Made by a program: the position numbers and the translations under genes. A DNA stretch of 5,567 bases from an uncultured Lachnospiraceae bacterium (GTDB taxonomy: Bacteria; Bacillota; Clostridia; Lachnospirales; Lachnospiraceae): positions 1 to 5,567 of the forward strand of contig CADCQU010000314.1 of the NCBI GenBank assembly GCA_902803635.1, written 5' to 3'. Shown piece after piece: positions 1-5,500 of this stretch (positions are counted from its first letter, which is position 1; each line of letters begins with the position of its first letter). The notes beneath the pieces were generated by a model. The model saw nothing but the letters and a program-made list of their open reading frames with translations, was not told where the DNA came from and ran no database searches.

Positions 1-72
1 AGTACGCCAACGCCTACCCCCACGAGTACGCCGACGCCTACCCCCACTAATACGCCGACACCTACTCCGATC
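1..72 (+). repeat. 24-bp tandem repeat encoding the Thr-Pro linker (three copies)
   Basis: Three head-to-tail copies of a 24-bp unit lie at 1-24, 25-48 and 49-72. Each encodes (S/N)TPTPTPT, except that the last copy ends in isoleucine. Copies 1 and 2 differ at two positions; copy 3 is more diverged. The array probably continues to the left of the window. Because the unit is a multiple of three, copy-number change would alter linker length without breaking the frame. Confidence 0.85.
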
Positions 73-702
73 CTTGCGGAATCGATTACCATGAGTAAGA
101 CGACGGCCACCGTCTACACGGGGAAGACCCTGCAGCTTACGGCCACGGTTCGTCCGTCAAATGCCGTGGATGCCGCCGTTACCTGGAAATCGGGCGATAC
201 GTCCATCGCGACGGTCTCGAAGAAGGGCTTGGTGTCCGCGAAAAAACCAGGGACGGTGACCATCCGGGCTATGACGGCGGGTGGCCTCAAGGCTTACTGT
301 AAGGTGACGGTCACGGCCGTGCAGGTTTACCAGTGCGTAAAGGGGAGCATTTGCCGCTACACGACGAGCCTGTCGCTTGCAAAATCGCTGAAGGCGAAGG
401 GGTACACGGCCACGAAGGCCTTCCTTGCCGAAGGTAATTCGACCTTGCCGGTCTACCAGGTCTACACGGAAAAAACAAAGAGTTTCCAATACACAACAGA
501 CCGCGCATTTGCCATAAAGAAAAAGAAGGCAGGCAGCAAGGTGGAGGTGGCCTTCTACGCCGCCGCCTCCGGAGGAACGCCGGTTTACGAGCTGGTCAAA
601 TCCTCGACCTACCGCTACACGACCAGCAAGACGACCGCCAAGAAGCTGAAAAATGCAAAATATACCTACAAAGGCGTGGCATGGAACGCGCCTAAGGGGT
701 AA
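1..702 (+). CDS. Partial surface/exported protein: Thr-Pro linker, BIG2 domain and three DUF5648-like repeats (3' end only)
   Basis: The reading frame is open from the first base, so the true start lies upstream and the first ATG at 91 is internal. In window residue numbering, residues 1-23 are a Ser/Asn-Thr-Pro linker, typical of extended stalks in secreted Clostridia proteins. Residues of about 27-106 fit a bacterial Ig-like group 2 (BIG2) domain: the run from ESITM through LQLTATV, VTWKSGD, IATVSKKGLVSA and GTVTIRA is the family pattern. Residues of about 108-233 contain three repeats, each opening with a VY pair, then an (R/Q)YTT motif, an alanine/lysine helix, and an aromatic Y/F/W strand ending such as VAFYA or GVAWNAP. 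This resembles DUF5648, often found in carbohydrate-active or cell-surface proteins. The protein ends directly after the third repeat with no LPxTG sortase signal or C-terminal membrane segment, so any anchor or catalytic domain must be upstream. Function is unknown; adhesion or binding to envelope or glycan is only an inference. Confidence 0.85.
   Translation, partial: STPTPTPTSTPTPTPTNTPTPTPILAESITMSKTTATVYTGKTLQLTATVRPSNAVDAAVTWKSGDTSIATVSKKGLVSAKKPGTVTIRAMTAGGLKAYCKVTVTAVQVYQCVKGSICRYTTSLSLAKSLKAKGYTATKAFLAEGNSTLPVYQVYTEKTKSFQYTTDRAFAIKKKKAGSKVEVAFYAAASGGTPVYELVKSSTYRYTTSKTTAKKLKNAKYTYKGVAWNAPKG
322..699 (+). repeat. Three protein-level repeats, DUF5648-like
   Basis: The C-terminal part of the surface protein divides into units at about 322-447, 448-579 and 580-699. 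Shared landmarks are VYQC / VYQV / VYEL at the start, RYTTS / QYTTD / RYTTS about ten residues in, then Ala/Lys-rich helices. Units 2 and 3 end in VAFYA and GVAWNAP, while unit 1 ends less canonically in KAFLAEG. Two cysteines in unit 1 (CVKGSIC) are absent from the others. The match to DUF5648 is from memory of the motif and should be confirmed by profile search. Confidence 0.6.
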
Positions 703-720
703 ATTAGTGGTCATAAAAAC

Positions 721-752
721 AATTCGGGCATCTGCGGGTGCCCGAATTTTTT
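721..752 (+). terminator. Intrinsic terminator of the surface-protein gene
   Basis: A perfect 10-bp stem, AATTCGGGCA (721-730) with TGCCCGAATT (739-748), encloses an 8-nt loop and runs into a T tract at 747-752. It begins 18 nt after the TAA stop at 700-702. An A-rich run just before it (715-719) could extend pairing with the T tract and give weak activity on the other strand. It isolates the upstream gene from the topoisomerase operon. Confidence 0.9.
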
Positions 753-754
753 AC

Positions 755-783
755 TTGCAAACAAATGTTCTATATGTTATAAT
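755..783 (+). promoter_or_regulatory. Sigma-A type promoter of the topoisomerase operon
   Basis: TTGCAA (755-760) is separated by exactly 17 bp from a perfect TATAAT (778-783). Transcription would start near 790, giving a leader of about 69 nt. It lies only 2 nt past the T tract of the preceding terminator, so the operon has its own promoter. Confidence 0.85.
758..771. promoter_or_regulatory. Possible LexA (SOS) box in the promoter spacer
   Basis: CAAACAAATGTTCT matches the Gram-positive LexA/DinR consensus CGAACRNRYGTTYC at 12 of 14 positions. The mismatches are A for G in the left core and T for C at the last base. It sits between the -35 and -10 elements, where a bound repressor would block RNA polymerase. 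The left half-site is imperfect, and one such match in AT-rich promoter sequence can arise by chance. Confidence 0.35.
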
Positions 784-814
784 GCGGTTCGAAAGAAGGA
801 AGAGGAACAGCCGA

Positions 815-830
815 GGGAAGGCGGCTTCCC
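815..830 (+). promoter_or_regulatory. Leader hairpin upstream of the topoisomerase B gene
   Basis: GGGAAG (815-820) pairs perfectly with CTTCCC (825-830) around a GCGG loop. It ends 12 nt before the Shine-Dalgarno sequence. Its 3' arm CTTCC (825-829) could instead pair with GGAGG (843-847, one G-U pair), so the two structures exclude each other. A regulatory role is inference only. Confidence 0.4.
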
Positions 831-842
831 GAAATGACAACT

Positions 843-849
843 GGAGGAG
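843..849 (+). promoter_or_regulatory. Ribosome binding site of the B-subunit gene
   Basis: GGAGGAG lies 9 nt before the ATG at 859, a strong site at good spacing. It fixes that ATG as the start, which also gives the N-terminus expected for the family. Confidence 0.9.
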
Positions 850-858
850 AATCGGAAG

Positions 859-2784
859 ATGGCAAGTCAGGAAACCTACACGGGGCAGAGCATCCGGGTT
901 CTGGAAGGGCTGGAGGCGGTGCGGCAGCGCCCCGGGATGTATATAGGAAGCACCTCCCGCAAGGGGCTGAACCATTTGGTATTTGAAATCGTGGACAACT
1001 CCGTCGACGAGCATCTGGCGGGGTATTGCGACCGCATTTGCGTGACCCTGGAAAAGGACGGCTCCTGCACGGTGTCGGACAACGGCCGCGGCGTGCCCGT
1101 GGACATGCACGAGAAGGGCGTCCCGGCGGCGCGGCTCGTCTACACGACCCTGCACGCGGGCGGCAAATTCGACAATGACGTTTACAAGACCTCGGGCGGC
1201 CTCCATGGCGTCGGCTCGTCGGTCGTGAACGCCCTCTCGGTCTGGATGGACGTGAAAATCTGCCGCGGCGGGTATATCCACCACGACCACTATGTGCGGG
1301 GCGTACCCGACATTGCGCTTGTGAACGGCCTTCTGCCGACCCTTGGGCGCACGAAGGAGACCGGAACGACGGTGGCCTTTTTGCCCGACCCGGAGATTTT
1401 CGAGGTTACGCGCTTCTCGGCGACCGAGGTGCGCTCGCGCCTCCATGAGACGGCCTATCTCAATCCGGGCCTTACCATCGTCTTCCGCGACGAGCGGAAG
1501 GACGAGCCGGTGGAGGTCACTTACCACGAGCCGGAGGGGCTCGTTGGCTACCTTCGGGAAATGAACAAGAGCTCTGAGCATTTGACGGAGCCGATCCTCC
1601 TGGAGGGGCGCGAGGAGGGCATCGAGGTGCAGGTCGCCCTCCAATATGTGAACGAGTTCCATGAGAACGTCCTCGGCTACTGCAACAACATTTATAATGC
1701 CGACGGGGGTACGCACATCACGGGCTTCAAGACCGCATTCACGCAGGTCATGAATGGCTATGCGCGGGAACTGGGAGTCCTCAAGGAGAAGGATGCGAAT
1801 TTCACCGGCGCCGAGATTCGAAACGGCATGACGGCCGTCGTGAGCGTCAAGCATCCGGATCCGCGTTTTGAGGGGCAGACCAAGACCAAGCTGGACAACC
1901 CGGATGCCTCCCGCGTGGTGGCGAAGGTTGTCTCCGAGGTCGCGCCGCGCTTCTTCGACCGGAACATCGATACCCTGCAGAAGGTCCTCGCCTCCGCCGA
2001 GAAGGCCGCGAAGATCCGCAAGGCTGAGGAGAAGGTGCGGACGAATTTGCTTACGAAGCAGAAGTTTTCATTTGATACAAATGGAAAACTCGCGAACTGC
2101 ATTTGCAAGGACCCCTCCAAATGCGAGATCTTTATCGTGGAGGGGGACTCCGCCGGCGGCTCCGCGAAGACCGCTCGCGACCGCAACACGCAGGCCATTT
2201 TGCCCATCCGCGGCAAGATTCTCAACGTGGAGAAGGCCAGCATCGACAAGGTGCTGGCAAATGCTGAAATCAAGACGATGATTACGGCCTTTGGCTGCGG
2301 CTTTTCGGAGGGCTACGGAAATGATTTCGACATTTCCAAGCTCCGCTATGACAAGATTATCATCATGGCCGATGCCGACGTGGATGGCGCCCACATCGGC
2401 ACGCTTCTTCTGACGCTTTTTTACCGGTACATGCCGGAGCTCATCGGCGAGGGGCACGTCTATGTCGCGATGCCGCCGCTCTACAAGGTGGTGCCGCAGA
2501 AGGGTGAGGGCGTCTATCTTTACGACGATAAGGCCCTCGAACGCTACCGCAGGGAGCACAAGACCCAGAAGTTCACGCTCCAGCGCTACAAGGGCCTTGG
2601 CGAGATGGACCCGCAGCAGCTCTGGGAGACCACGCTCGACCCCGCAACCCGTCGGCTCCGCAGGATCGAGATCGGGGACGCGCGGCTCTCCTCGGACATC
2701 ACCGAGGTTCTGATGGGGACGGAAGTCCCGCCAAGGCGCGAGTTCATCTACGAGCACGCACGCGACGCGGAGCTTGACGTGTAA
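859..2784 (+). CDS. parE: DNA topoisomerase IV subunit B (ParE; GyrB-like type IIA ATPase subunit)
   Basis: This 641-residue protein has the length and full motif set of ParE/GyrB, the cytoplasmic subunit that binds and hydrolyses ATP to drive strand passage. The GHKL ATPase shows EIVDNSVDE (E43, the expected catalytic base, and N47 for Mg-ATP), DNGRGVP (74-80) and the glycine-rich lid GGLHGVG (113-119). The transducer carries the QTK motif (340-342) that contacts the ATP gamma-phosphate. The TOPRIM domain has VEGDSAGGSAK (E428) and the metal-binding DADVD (D505, D507, D509), followed by the conserved QRYKGLGEMDPQQLW near 575-589. Nothing is missing or frameshifted. D430 and R451 occupy the B-subunit quinolone-resistance positions, with no obvious resistance change. 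It is co-transcribed with the A subunit 12 nt downstream. GyrB and ParE are hard to separate by motif; ParE is preferred because the partner lacks a canonical GyrA box and no dnaA/recF neighbourhood is seen. Confidence is high for the family and moderate for ParE over GyrB. Confidence 0.93.
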   Translation: MASQETYTGQSIRVLEGLEAVRQRPGMYIGSTSRKGLNHLVFEIVDNSVDEHLAGYCDRICVTLEKDGSCTVSDNGRGVPVDMHEKGVPAARLVYTTLHAGGKFDNDVYKTSGGLHGVGSSVVNALSVWMDVKICRGGYIHHDHYVRGVPDIALVNGLLPTLGRTKETGTTVAFLPDPEIFEVTRFSATEVRSRLHETAYLNPGLTIVFRDERKDEPVEVTYHEPEGLVGYLREMNKSSEHLTEPILLEGREEGIEVQVALQYVNEFHENVLGYCNNIYNADGGTHITGFKTAFTQVMNGYARELGVLKEKDANFTGAEIRNGMTAVVSVKHPDPRFEGQTKTKLDNPDASRVVAKVVSEVAPRFFDRNIDTLQKVLASAEKAAKIRKAEEKVRTNLLTKQKFSFDTNGKLANCICKDPSKCEIFIVEGDSAGGSAKTARDRNTQAILPIRGKILNVEKASIDKVLANAEIKTMITAFGCGFSEGYGNDFDISKLRYDKIIIMADADVDGAHIGTLLLTLFYRYMPELIGEGHVYVAMPPLYKVVPQKGEGVYLYDDKALERYRREHKTQKFTLQRYKGLGEMDPQQLWETTLDPATRRLRRIEIGDARLSSDITEVLMGTEVPPRREFIYEHARDAELDV

Positions 2785-2788
2785 GGGG
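2783..2788 (+). promoter_or_regulatory. Ribosome binding site of the A-subunit gene, overlapping the parE stop codon
   Basis: AAGGGG starts inside the TAA stop of the B-subunit gene (2782-2784) and lies 8 nt before the ATG at 2797. Ribosomes finishing parE would uncover or reuse this site, so translational coupling and matched subunit output are likely. A second in-frame ATG at 2809 has an AAGGA only 4 nt upstream and is a less likely start. Confidence 0.75.
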
Positions 2789-2796
2789 AATAGAAT

Positions 2797-5040
2797 ATGA
2801 AGGAAACGATGGAAGATCGCGTGATCCGGACGGATTACAGCGAGATCATGCAGAAAAATTATATCGACTACGCGATGTCCGTCATCGTCGCGCGTGCGCT
2901 GCCGGACGTGCGGGATGGCTTGAAGCCCGTGCAGCGGCGCGTCCTCTACGACATGCATGAGCTGGGCACGAAATACGACAAGCCCTACCGTAAGTCCGCC
3001 CGTATCGTCGGCGACACGATGGGTAAGTACCATCCCCACGGGGACAGCTCCATCTATGAATCCCTGGTCGTCATGGCACAGGAATTTAAGAAGGGACAGG
3101 TCCTGGTGGACGGCCACGGCAATTTCGGCTCGATCGAGGGCGATGGAGCCGCCGCGATGCGATACACCGAGGCGCGGCTCATGAAGATTACCCAGGAGGT
3201 CTATCTTGGCGACCTCGACAAGGACGTGGTGGACTTCCAGCCGAATTTTGACGAGACCGAGAAGGAGCCCGAGGTGCTGCCGGTCCGTATCCCGAACATT
3301 TTGGTGAACGGCTCGGAGGGCATCGCCGTCGGCATGGCGACCTCCATCCCGCCCCACAACCTGGCCGCCGTGGTCGACACTGTGAAGGCCTTCATCCGGA
3401 ACAAGGATTTGTCAAATGCCGAGCTCCTGAAGATTCTGGAGGGGCCGGATTTTCCGACCGGCGGCCTCATTGTCAACAAGGACGAGCTGCCGGAAATCTA
3501 TGAGAAGGGCGTGGGAAAGCTCCGCCTTCGCGGGCGCGTCAAGGTGGAGGACTTAAAGGGCGGCAAGCAGCAGATCGTCGTGACGGAGATTCCCTACACG
3601 ATGATCGGGGCCGGCATCGGCAAGTTCATGAGCGATACGGCGGCCCTTGTCGAGAATCGTACGACAAATGACATCGCCGACATTTCCAACCAGTCCTCGA
3701 AGGAGGGGATCCGCATCGTCATCGAGCTGAAAAAGGGCGCGGACGCGGAGAAGATTATCAACCTGTTATATAAGAAGACGAAGCTGGAGGACACTTTTGG
3801 CGTCAATATGCTCGTGGTCTCCCAGGGGAGGCCGGAGACACTGTCCCTTCGGGGTATTCTGGAGGCCTTTGTCGATTTCCGCTTCGAGCTTGCGAACCGC
3901 AAGTATCGAAATCTCCTTGCGAAGGATATGGAAAAGAAGGAGGTCGAGGAGGGCCTGATTAAGGCTGTCGACGTCATCGACCTCATCATTGAGATTCTGC
4001 GCGGTTCGAAGAGCGCCTCGCAGGCAAAGGAGTGCCTTACCCTGGGTAAGACCGAGGGTATCCGATTCAAGACCGAGAAGAGCCGTAAGCTGGCGGCGAA
4101 GCTCCGCTTTACGGAGCGGCAGGCCGAGGCCATCCTCAACATGCGCCTCGTCAAGCTCATTGGCCTTGAAATCGAGGCCCTGCTCGCCCAGCACGAGGAG
4201 ACCCTCGCGCGGATCGCCTGGTATGAAAAGCTCCTTGGCGATTACGGCGTGATGGCGACCGAGATCATGCGGGAGCTCGACGAGGTCAAGGACGAGTACG
4301 GCCGGCCGCGCCGGACGACGATTGAAAATGCCGCCCAGGTGGTTCTGGAGGAGAAGACTGTCCAGGAGGAAGAGGTGGTCTTCGCGATGGACCGTTTCGG
4401 CTATGCGAAAATGCTCGACGTCTCGACCTACGAGAAGAACCGCGAGACGGCGGAGAGCGAGAACAAATATGTGTTCAAAATCATGAATACCGACAAGGTA
4501 TGCATCTTTACGGACACTGGCAAGCTGCATACGGTAAAGGCTCTCGACATCCCGCAAAAACGTCTCCGGGACAAGGGGACGCCGCTTGACAACCTCAGCA
4601 ACTTCCGGGCGAAGGACGAGGAGATCGTCTGGATCTGCCCGCTCGCCTATGTACGGAGCCACCGCATTTTCTTCGCGACAAAGCAGGGCTTTGTCAAGGT
4701 CGTGGACGGGGCGGAATTTGTCAGCACCGTGCGGACGGTGGCGGCCACGAAGCTCTCCGAGGGCGACGCCGTGCTCTTTGTCGGCGGCTCGGACGAGGCC
4801 GAGTACGTGGCGATGCTTTCGGAGAATGGCTGCTGCATCCGCTTCTCGCTCAACGAGGTACCGCTGCAGAAGCGGGCCGCCGTCGGCGTCCGCGGCATGA
4901 AGCTTGAAGAGGACGCTGTCAAGTCGGCCTACCTCCTCGCCTCCTCGCGGGAATTTGTCGTGGAATTCCGCGGCAAGAACCTTTCCTTAAACCGTCTCAA
5001 GCTCTCCAAACGCGGCGGTAAGGGGGTCAAGAGCAGGTGA
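2797..5040 (+). CDS. parC: DNA topoisomerase IV subunit A (ParC; GyrA-like DNA-cleaving subunit)
   Basis: This 747-residue subunit cuts and rejoins DNA and pairs with the B subunit to decatenate chromosomes in the cytoplasm. The winged-helix region contains HPHGDSSIYE (79-88) and the catalytic pair R122-Y123 in AAAMRYTEARL. NGSEGIAVGM (171-180) carries the DNA-intercalating isoleucine (I176). S84 and E88 fill the two classic quinolone-resistance positions and look wild type. A coiled-coil tower region follows at about 345-500, then a beta-pinwheel C-terminal domain from about 525. At the first blade, where gyrase has QRRGGRG, this protein reads YEKNRETAESENKYVF, so the canonical GyrA box is absent. 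That, the domain's size (about 220 residues against roughly 300 in GyrA) and resemblance to clostridial ParC argue for topoisomerase IV. A box-like SKRGGKG sits at the extreme C-terminus (737-743). Some databases may label such proteins gyrase subunit A. It is expressed from the parE promoter; no internal promoter was seen. Confidence 0.92.
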   Translation: MKETMEDRVIRTDYSEIMQKNYIDYAMSVIVARALPDVRDGLKPVQRRVLYDMHELGTKYDKPYRKSARIVGDTMGKYHPHGDSSIYESLVVMAQEFKKGQVLVDGHGNFGSIEGDGAAAMRYTEARLMKITQEVYLGDLDKDVVDFQPNFDETEKEPEVLPVRIPNILVNGSEGIAVGMATSIPPHNLAAVVDTVKAFIRNKDLSNAELLKILEGPDFPTGGLIVNKDELPEIYEKGVGKLRLRGRVKVEDLKGGKQQIVVTEIPYTMIGAGIGKFMSDTAALVENRTTNDIADISNQSSKEGIRIVIELKKGADAEKIINLLYKKTKLEDTFGVNMLVVSQGRPETLSLRGILEAFVDFRFELANRKYRNLLAKDMEKKEVEEGLIKAVDVIDLIIEILRGSKSASQAKECLTLGKTEGIRFKTEKSRKLAAKLRFTERQAEAILNMRLVKLIGLEIEALLAQHEETLARIAWYEKLLGDYGVMATEIMRELDEVKDEYGRPRRTTIENAAQVVLEEKTVQEEEVVFAMDRFGYAKMLDVSTYEKNRETAESENKYVFKIMNTDKVCIFTDTGKLHTVKALDIPQKRLRDKGTPLDNLSNFRAKDEEIVWICPLAYVRSHRIFFATKQGFVKVVDGAEFVSTVRTVAATKLSEGDAVLFVGGSDEAEYVAMLSENGCCIRFSLNEVPLQKRAAVGVRGMKLEEDAVKSAYLLASSREFVVEFRGKNLSLNRLKLSKRGGKGVKSR

Positions 5041-5078
5041 GGCTTCTATTTCCCTCTCATTTCGTAGCTTCTGAAAGT

Positions 5079-5137
5079 CTGCCCCCTCTCAGTCGGCTTC
5101 GCCGACAGCTCCCCCTTAGGGGGAGCCAAGTGGCAGG
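5079..5137. repeat. Palindromic intergenic element (REP/MITE-like) after parC
   Basis: Three nested or adjacent stems occupy 59 bp. An outer CTGCC (5079-5083) pairs with GGCAG (5132-5136). GTCGGC (5092-5097) pairs with GCCGAC (5101-5106) over a TTC triloop. GCTCCCCC (5108-5115) pairs with GGGGGAGC (5119-5126) over a TTA loop. From memory, very similar CCCTCTCAGTC / GCTCCCCC-GGGGGAGCC segments recur many times between genes in gut Clostridia genomes; this is recollection, not a search. There is no T tract after the stems, so it is not a standard terminator, although it might protect the parC mRNA 3' end. Confidence 0.65.
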
Positions 5138-5200
5138 CGAATAAACAACCGCCGCATCCACCGCGTACGCTGAAAAATACAAGAATATTTCGAGAAAGGC

Positions 5201-5229
5201 TTGCATTTTTAGGTAGCAGGTGCTATTAT
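5201..5229 (+). promoter_or_regulatory. Strong promoter with extended -10 in the intergenic region
   Basis: TTGCAT (5201-5206) and TATTAT (5224-5229) are spaced by 17 bp. A TG at 5221-5222, one base before the -10, gives an extended -10. Transcription would begin near 5236. No protein gene with a ribosome binding site follows within the window, so this promoter is best explained by an untranslated RNA. Confidence 0.7.
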
Positions 5230-5297
5230 AAATGTGTATTGTAGCAGTTGTTGTAAGAGCGGGCCGGTGTCCGCTCTTAACTTTATATTTACAGAGC

Positions 5298-5308
5298 CAC
5301 GTAAGGAG
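5298..5308 (+). repeat. Direct repeat CACGTAAGGAG, copy 1
   Basis: This 11-bp word recurs exactly at 5481-5491. Copy 1 begins at the end of the GAGCC helix of the putative RNA and is otherwise in an internal loop. It resembles a Shine-Dalgarno sequence, but no start codon follows at suitable spacing. Confidence 0.7.
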
Positions 5309-5480
5309 TTTAGCTGCCTTCGGCAGCACGCGGCTCGCGAGGAGGGGTGGGGGTTCGGCATTTGCCTCTCTACCCTGTTTATCGGGATGCTGAGGGGGGC
5401 TTTTGCTTCAAAATCCTGATACACCCGGGCAAGTTGCTGGGGAATTTCCGGAAACCGTGCCGGCGTACTGGCATGAAGCA

Positions 5481-5491
5481 CACGTAAGGAG
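5481..5491 (+). repeat. Direct repeat CACGTAAGGAG, copy 2
   Basis: Exact second copy of the word at 5298-5308. It lies just before, and overlaps by two bases, the 3' arm of the proposed terminal helix of the putative RNA. Copy-to-copy distance is 183 bp. Confidence 0.7.
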
Positions 5492-5500
5492 CTGTTAAGA

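Larger units (their letters stand above)
5236..5500 (+). ncRNA. Putative structured non-coding RNA, family not identified
   Basis: Pairing by eye gives a multi-branched fold directly downstream of a strong promoter. Terminal helix: 5242-5249 with 5490-5497 (8 bp, two G-U), possibly extended by 5239-5240 with 5499-5500. Then TAAGAGCGG/CCGCTCTTA (5254-5262/5271-5279); GAGCC/GGCTC (5294-5298/5332-5336) enclosing GCTGCC/GGCAGC (5313-5318/5322-5327); GGGTG/CACCC (5345-5349/5422-5426) enclosing two arms, 5350-5354/5372-5376 and ATCGGGAT/ATCCTGAT (5381-5388/5413-5420, tipped by 5396-5400/5405-5409); a hairpin at 5437-5451; and CGTGCC/GGCATG (5456-5461/5470-5475). I find no signature of tmRNA, RNase P RNA, SRP RNA or the common riboswitches. 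Large Clostridia RNAs such as the raiA motif or a divergent 6S RNA are candidates I cannot confirm. The 3' end is uncertain: no intrinsic terminator is visible before the window ends, and the closing arm might belong to the next element. Confidence 0.5.

Noticed and set aside
653..946. 97-codon plus-strand frame across the terminator, promoter and start of parE
   Set aside because: It runs through the intrinsic terminator and promoter and overlaps parE out of frame, with an Arg/Trp-rich shadow composition.
2068..3357. Long open frame on the minus strand (429 codons), with similar ones at 751-1854 and 3766-4662
   Set aside because: They lie antisense to parE and parC, whose full motif sets are certain. 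Their proteins are rich in His/Arg/Leu as expected from the complement of GC-biased codons, and they lack recognisable domains.
5254..5279. 9-bp hairpin considered as an intrinsic terminator
   Set aside because: The bases after the stem are AACTTTATATTT, not a continuous T tract directly at the stem base, and it lies only about 20 nt after the promoter start.
5294..5336. Helix starting GAGCC considered as a group II intron domain V
   Set aside because: Domain V needs a compact 34-nt hairpin with an AGC-type catalytic triad and GAAA loop. This helix is longer, branched differently, and no intron reverse transcriptase is present.
5234..5419. 61-codon plus-strand frame in the region after parC
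   Set aside because: Its ATG lies just upstream of the predicted transcription start near 5236, with no ribosome binding site. The product shows no motif, and the frame crosses the helices of the putative RNA.
5057..5481. Two overlapping 90-codon minus-strand frames in the intergenic region
   Set aside because: They read through the palindromic element and RNA helices, show no domain, and have no convincing ribosome binding site.
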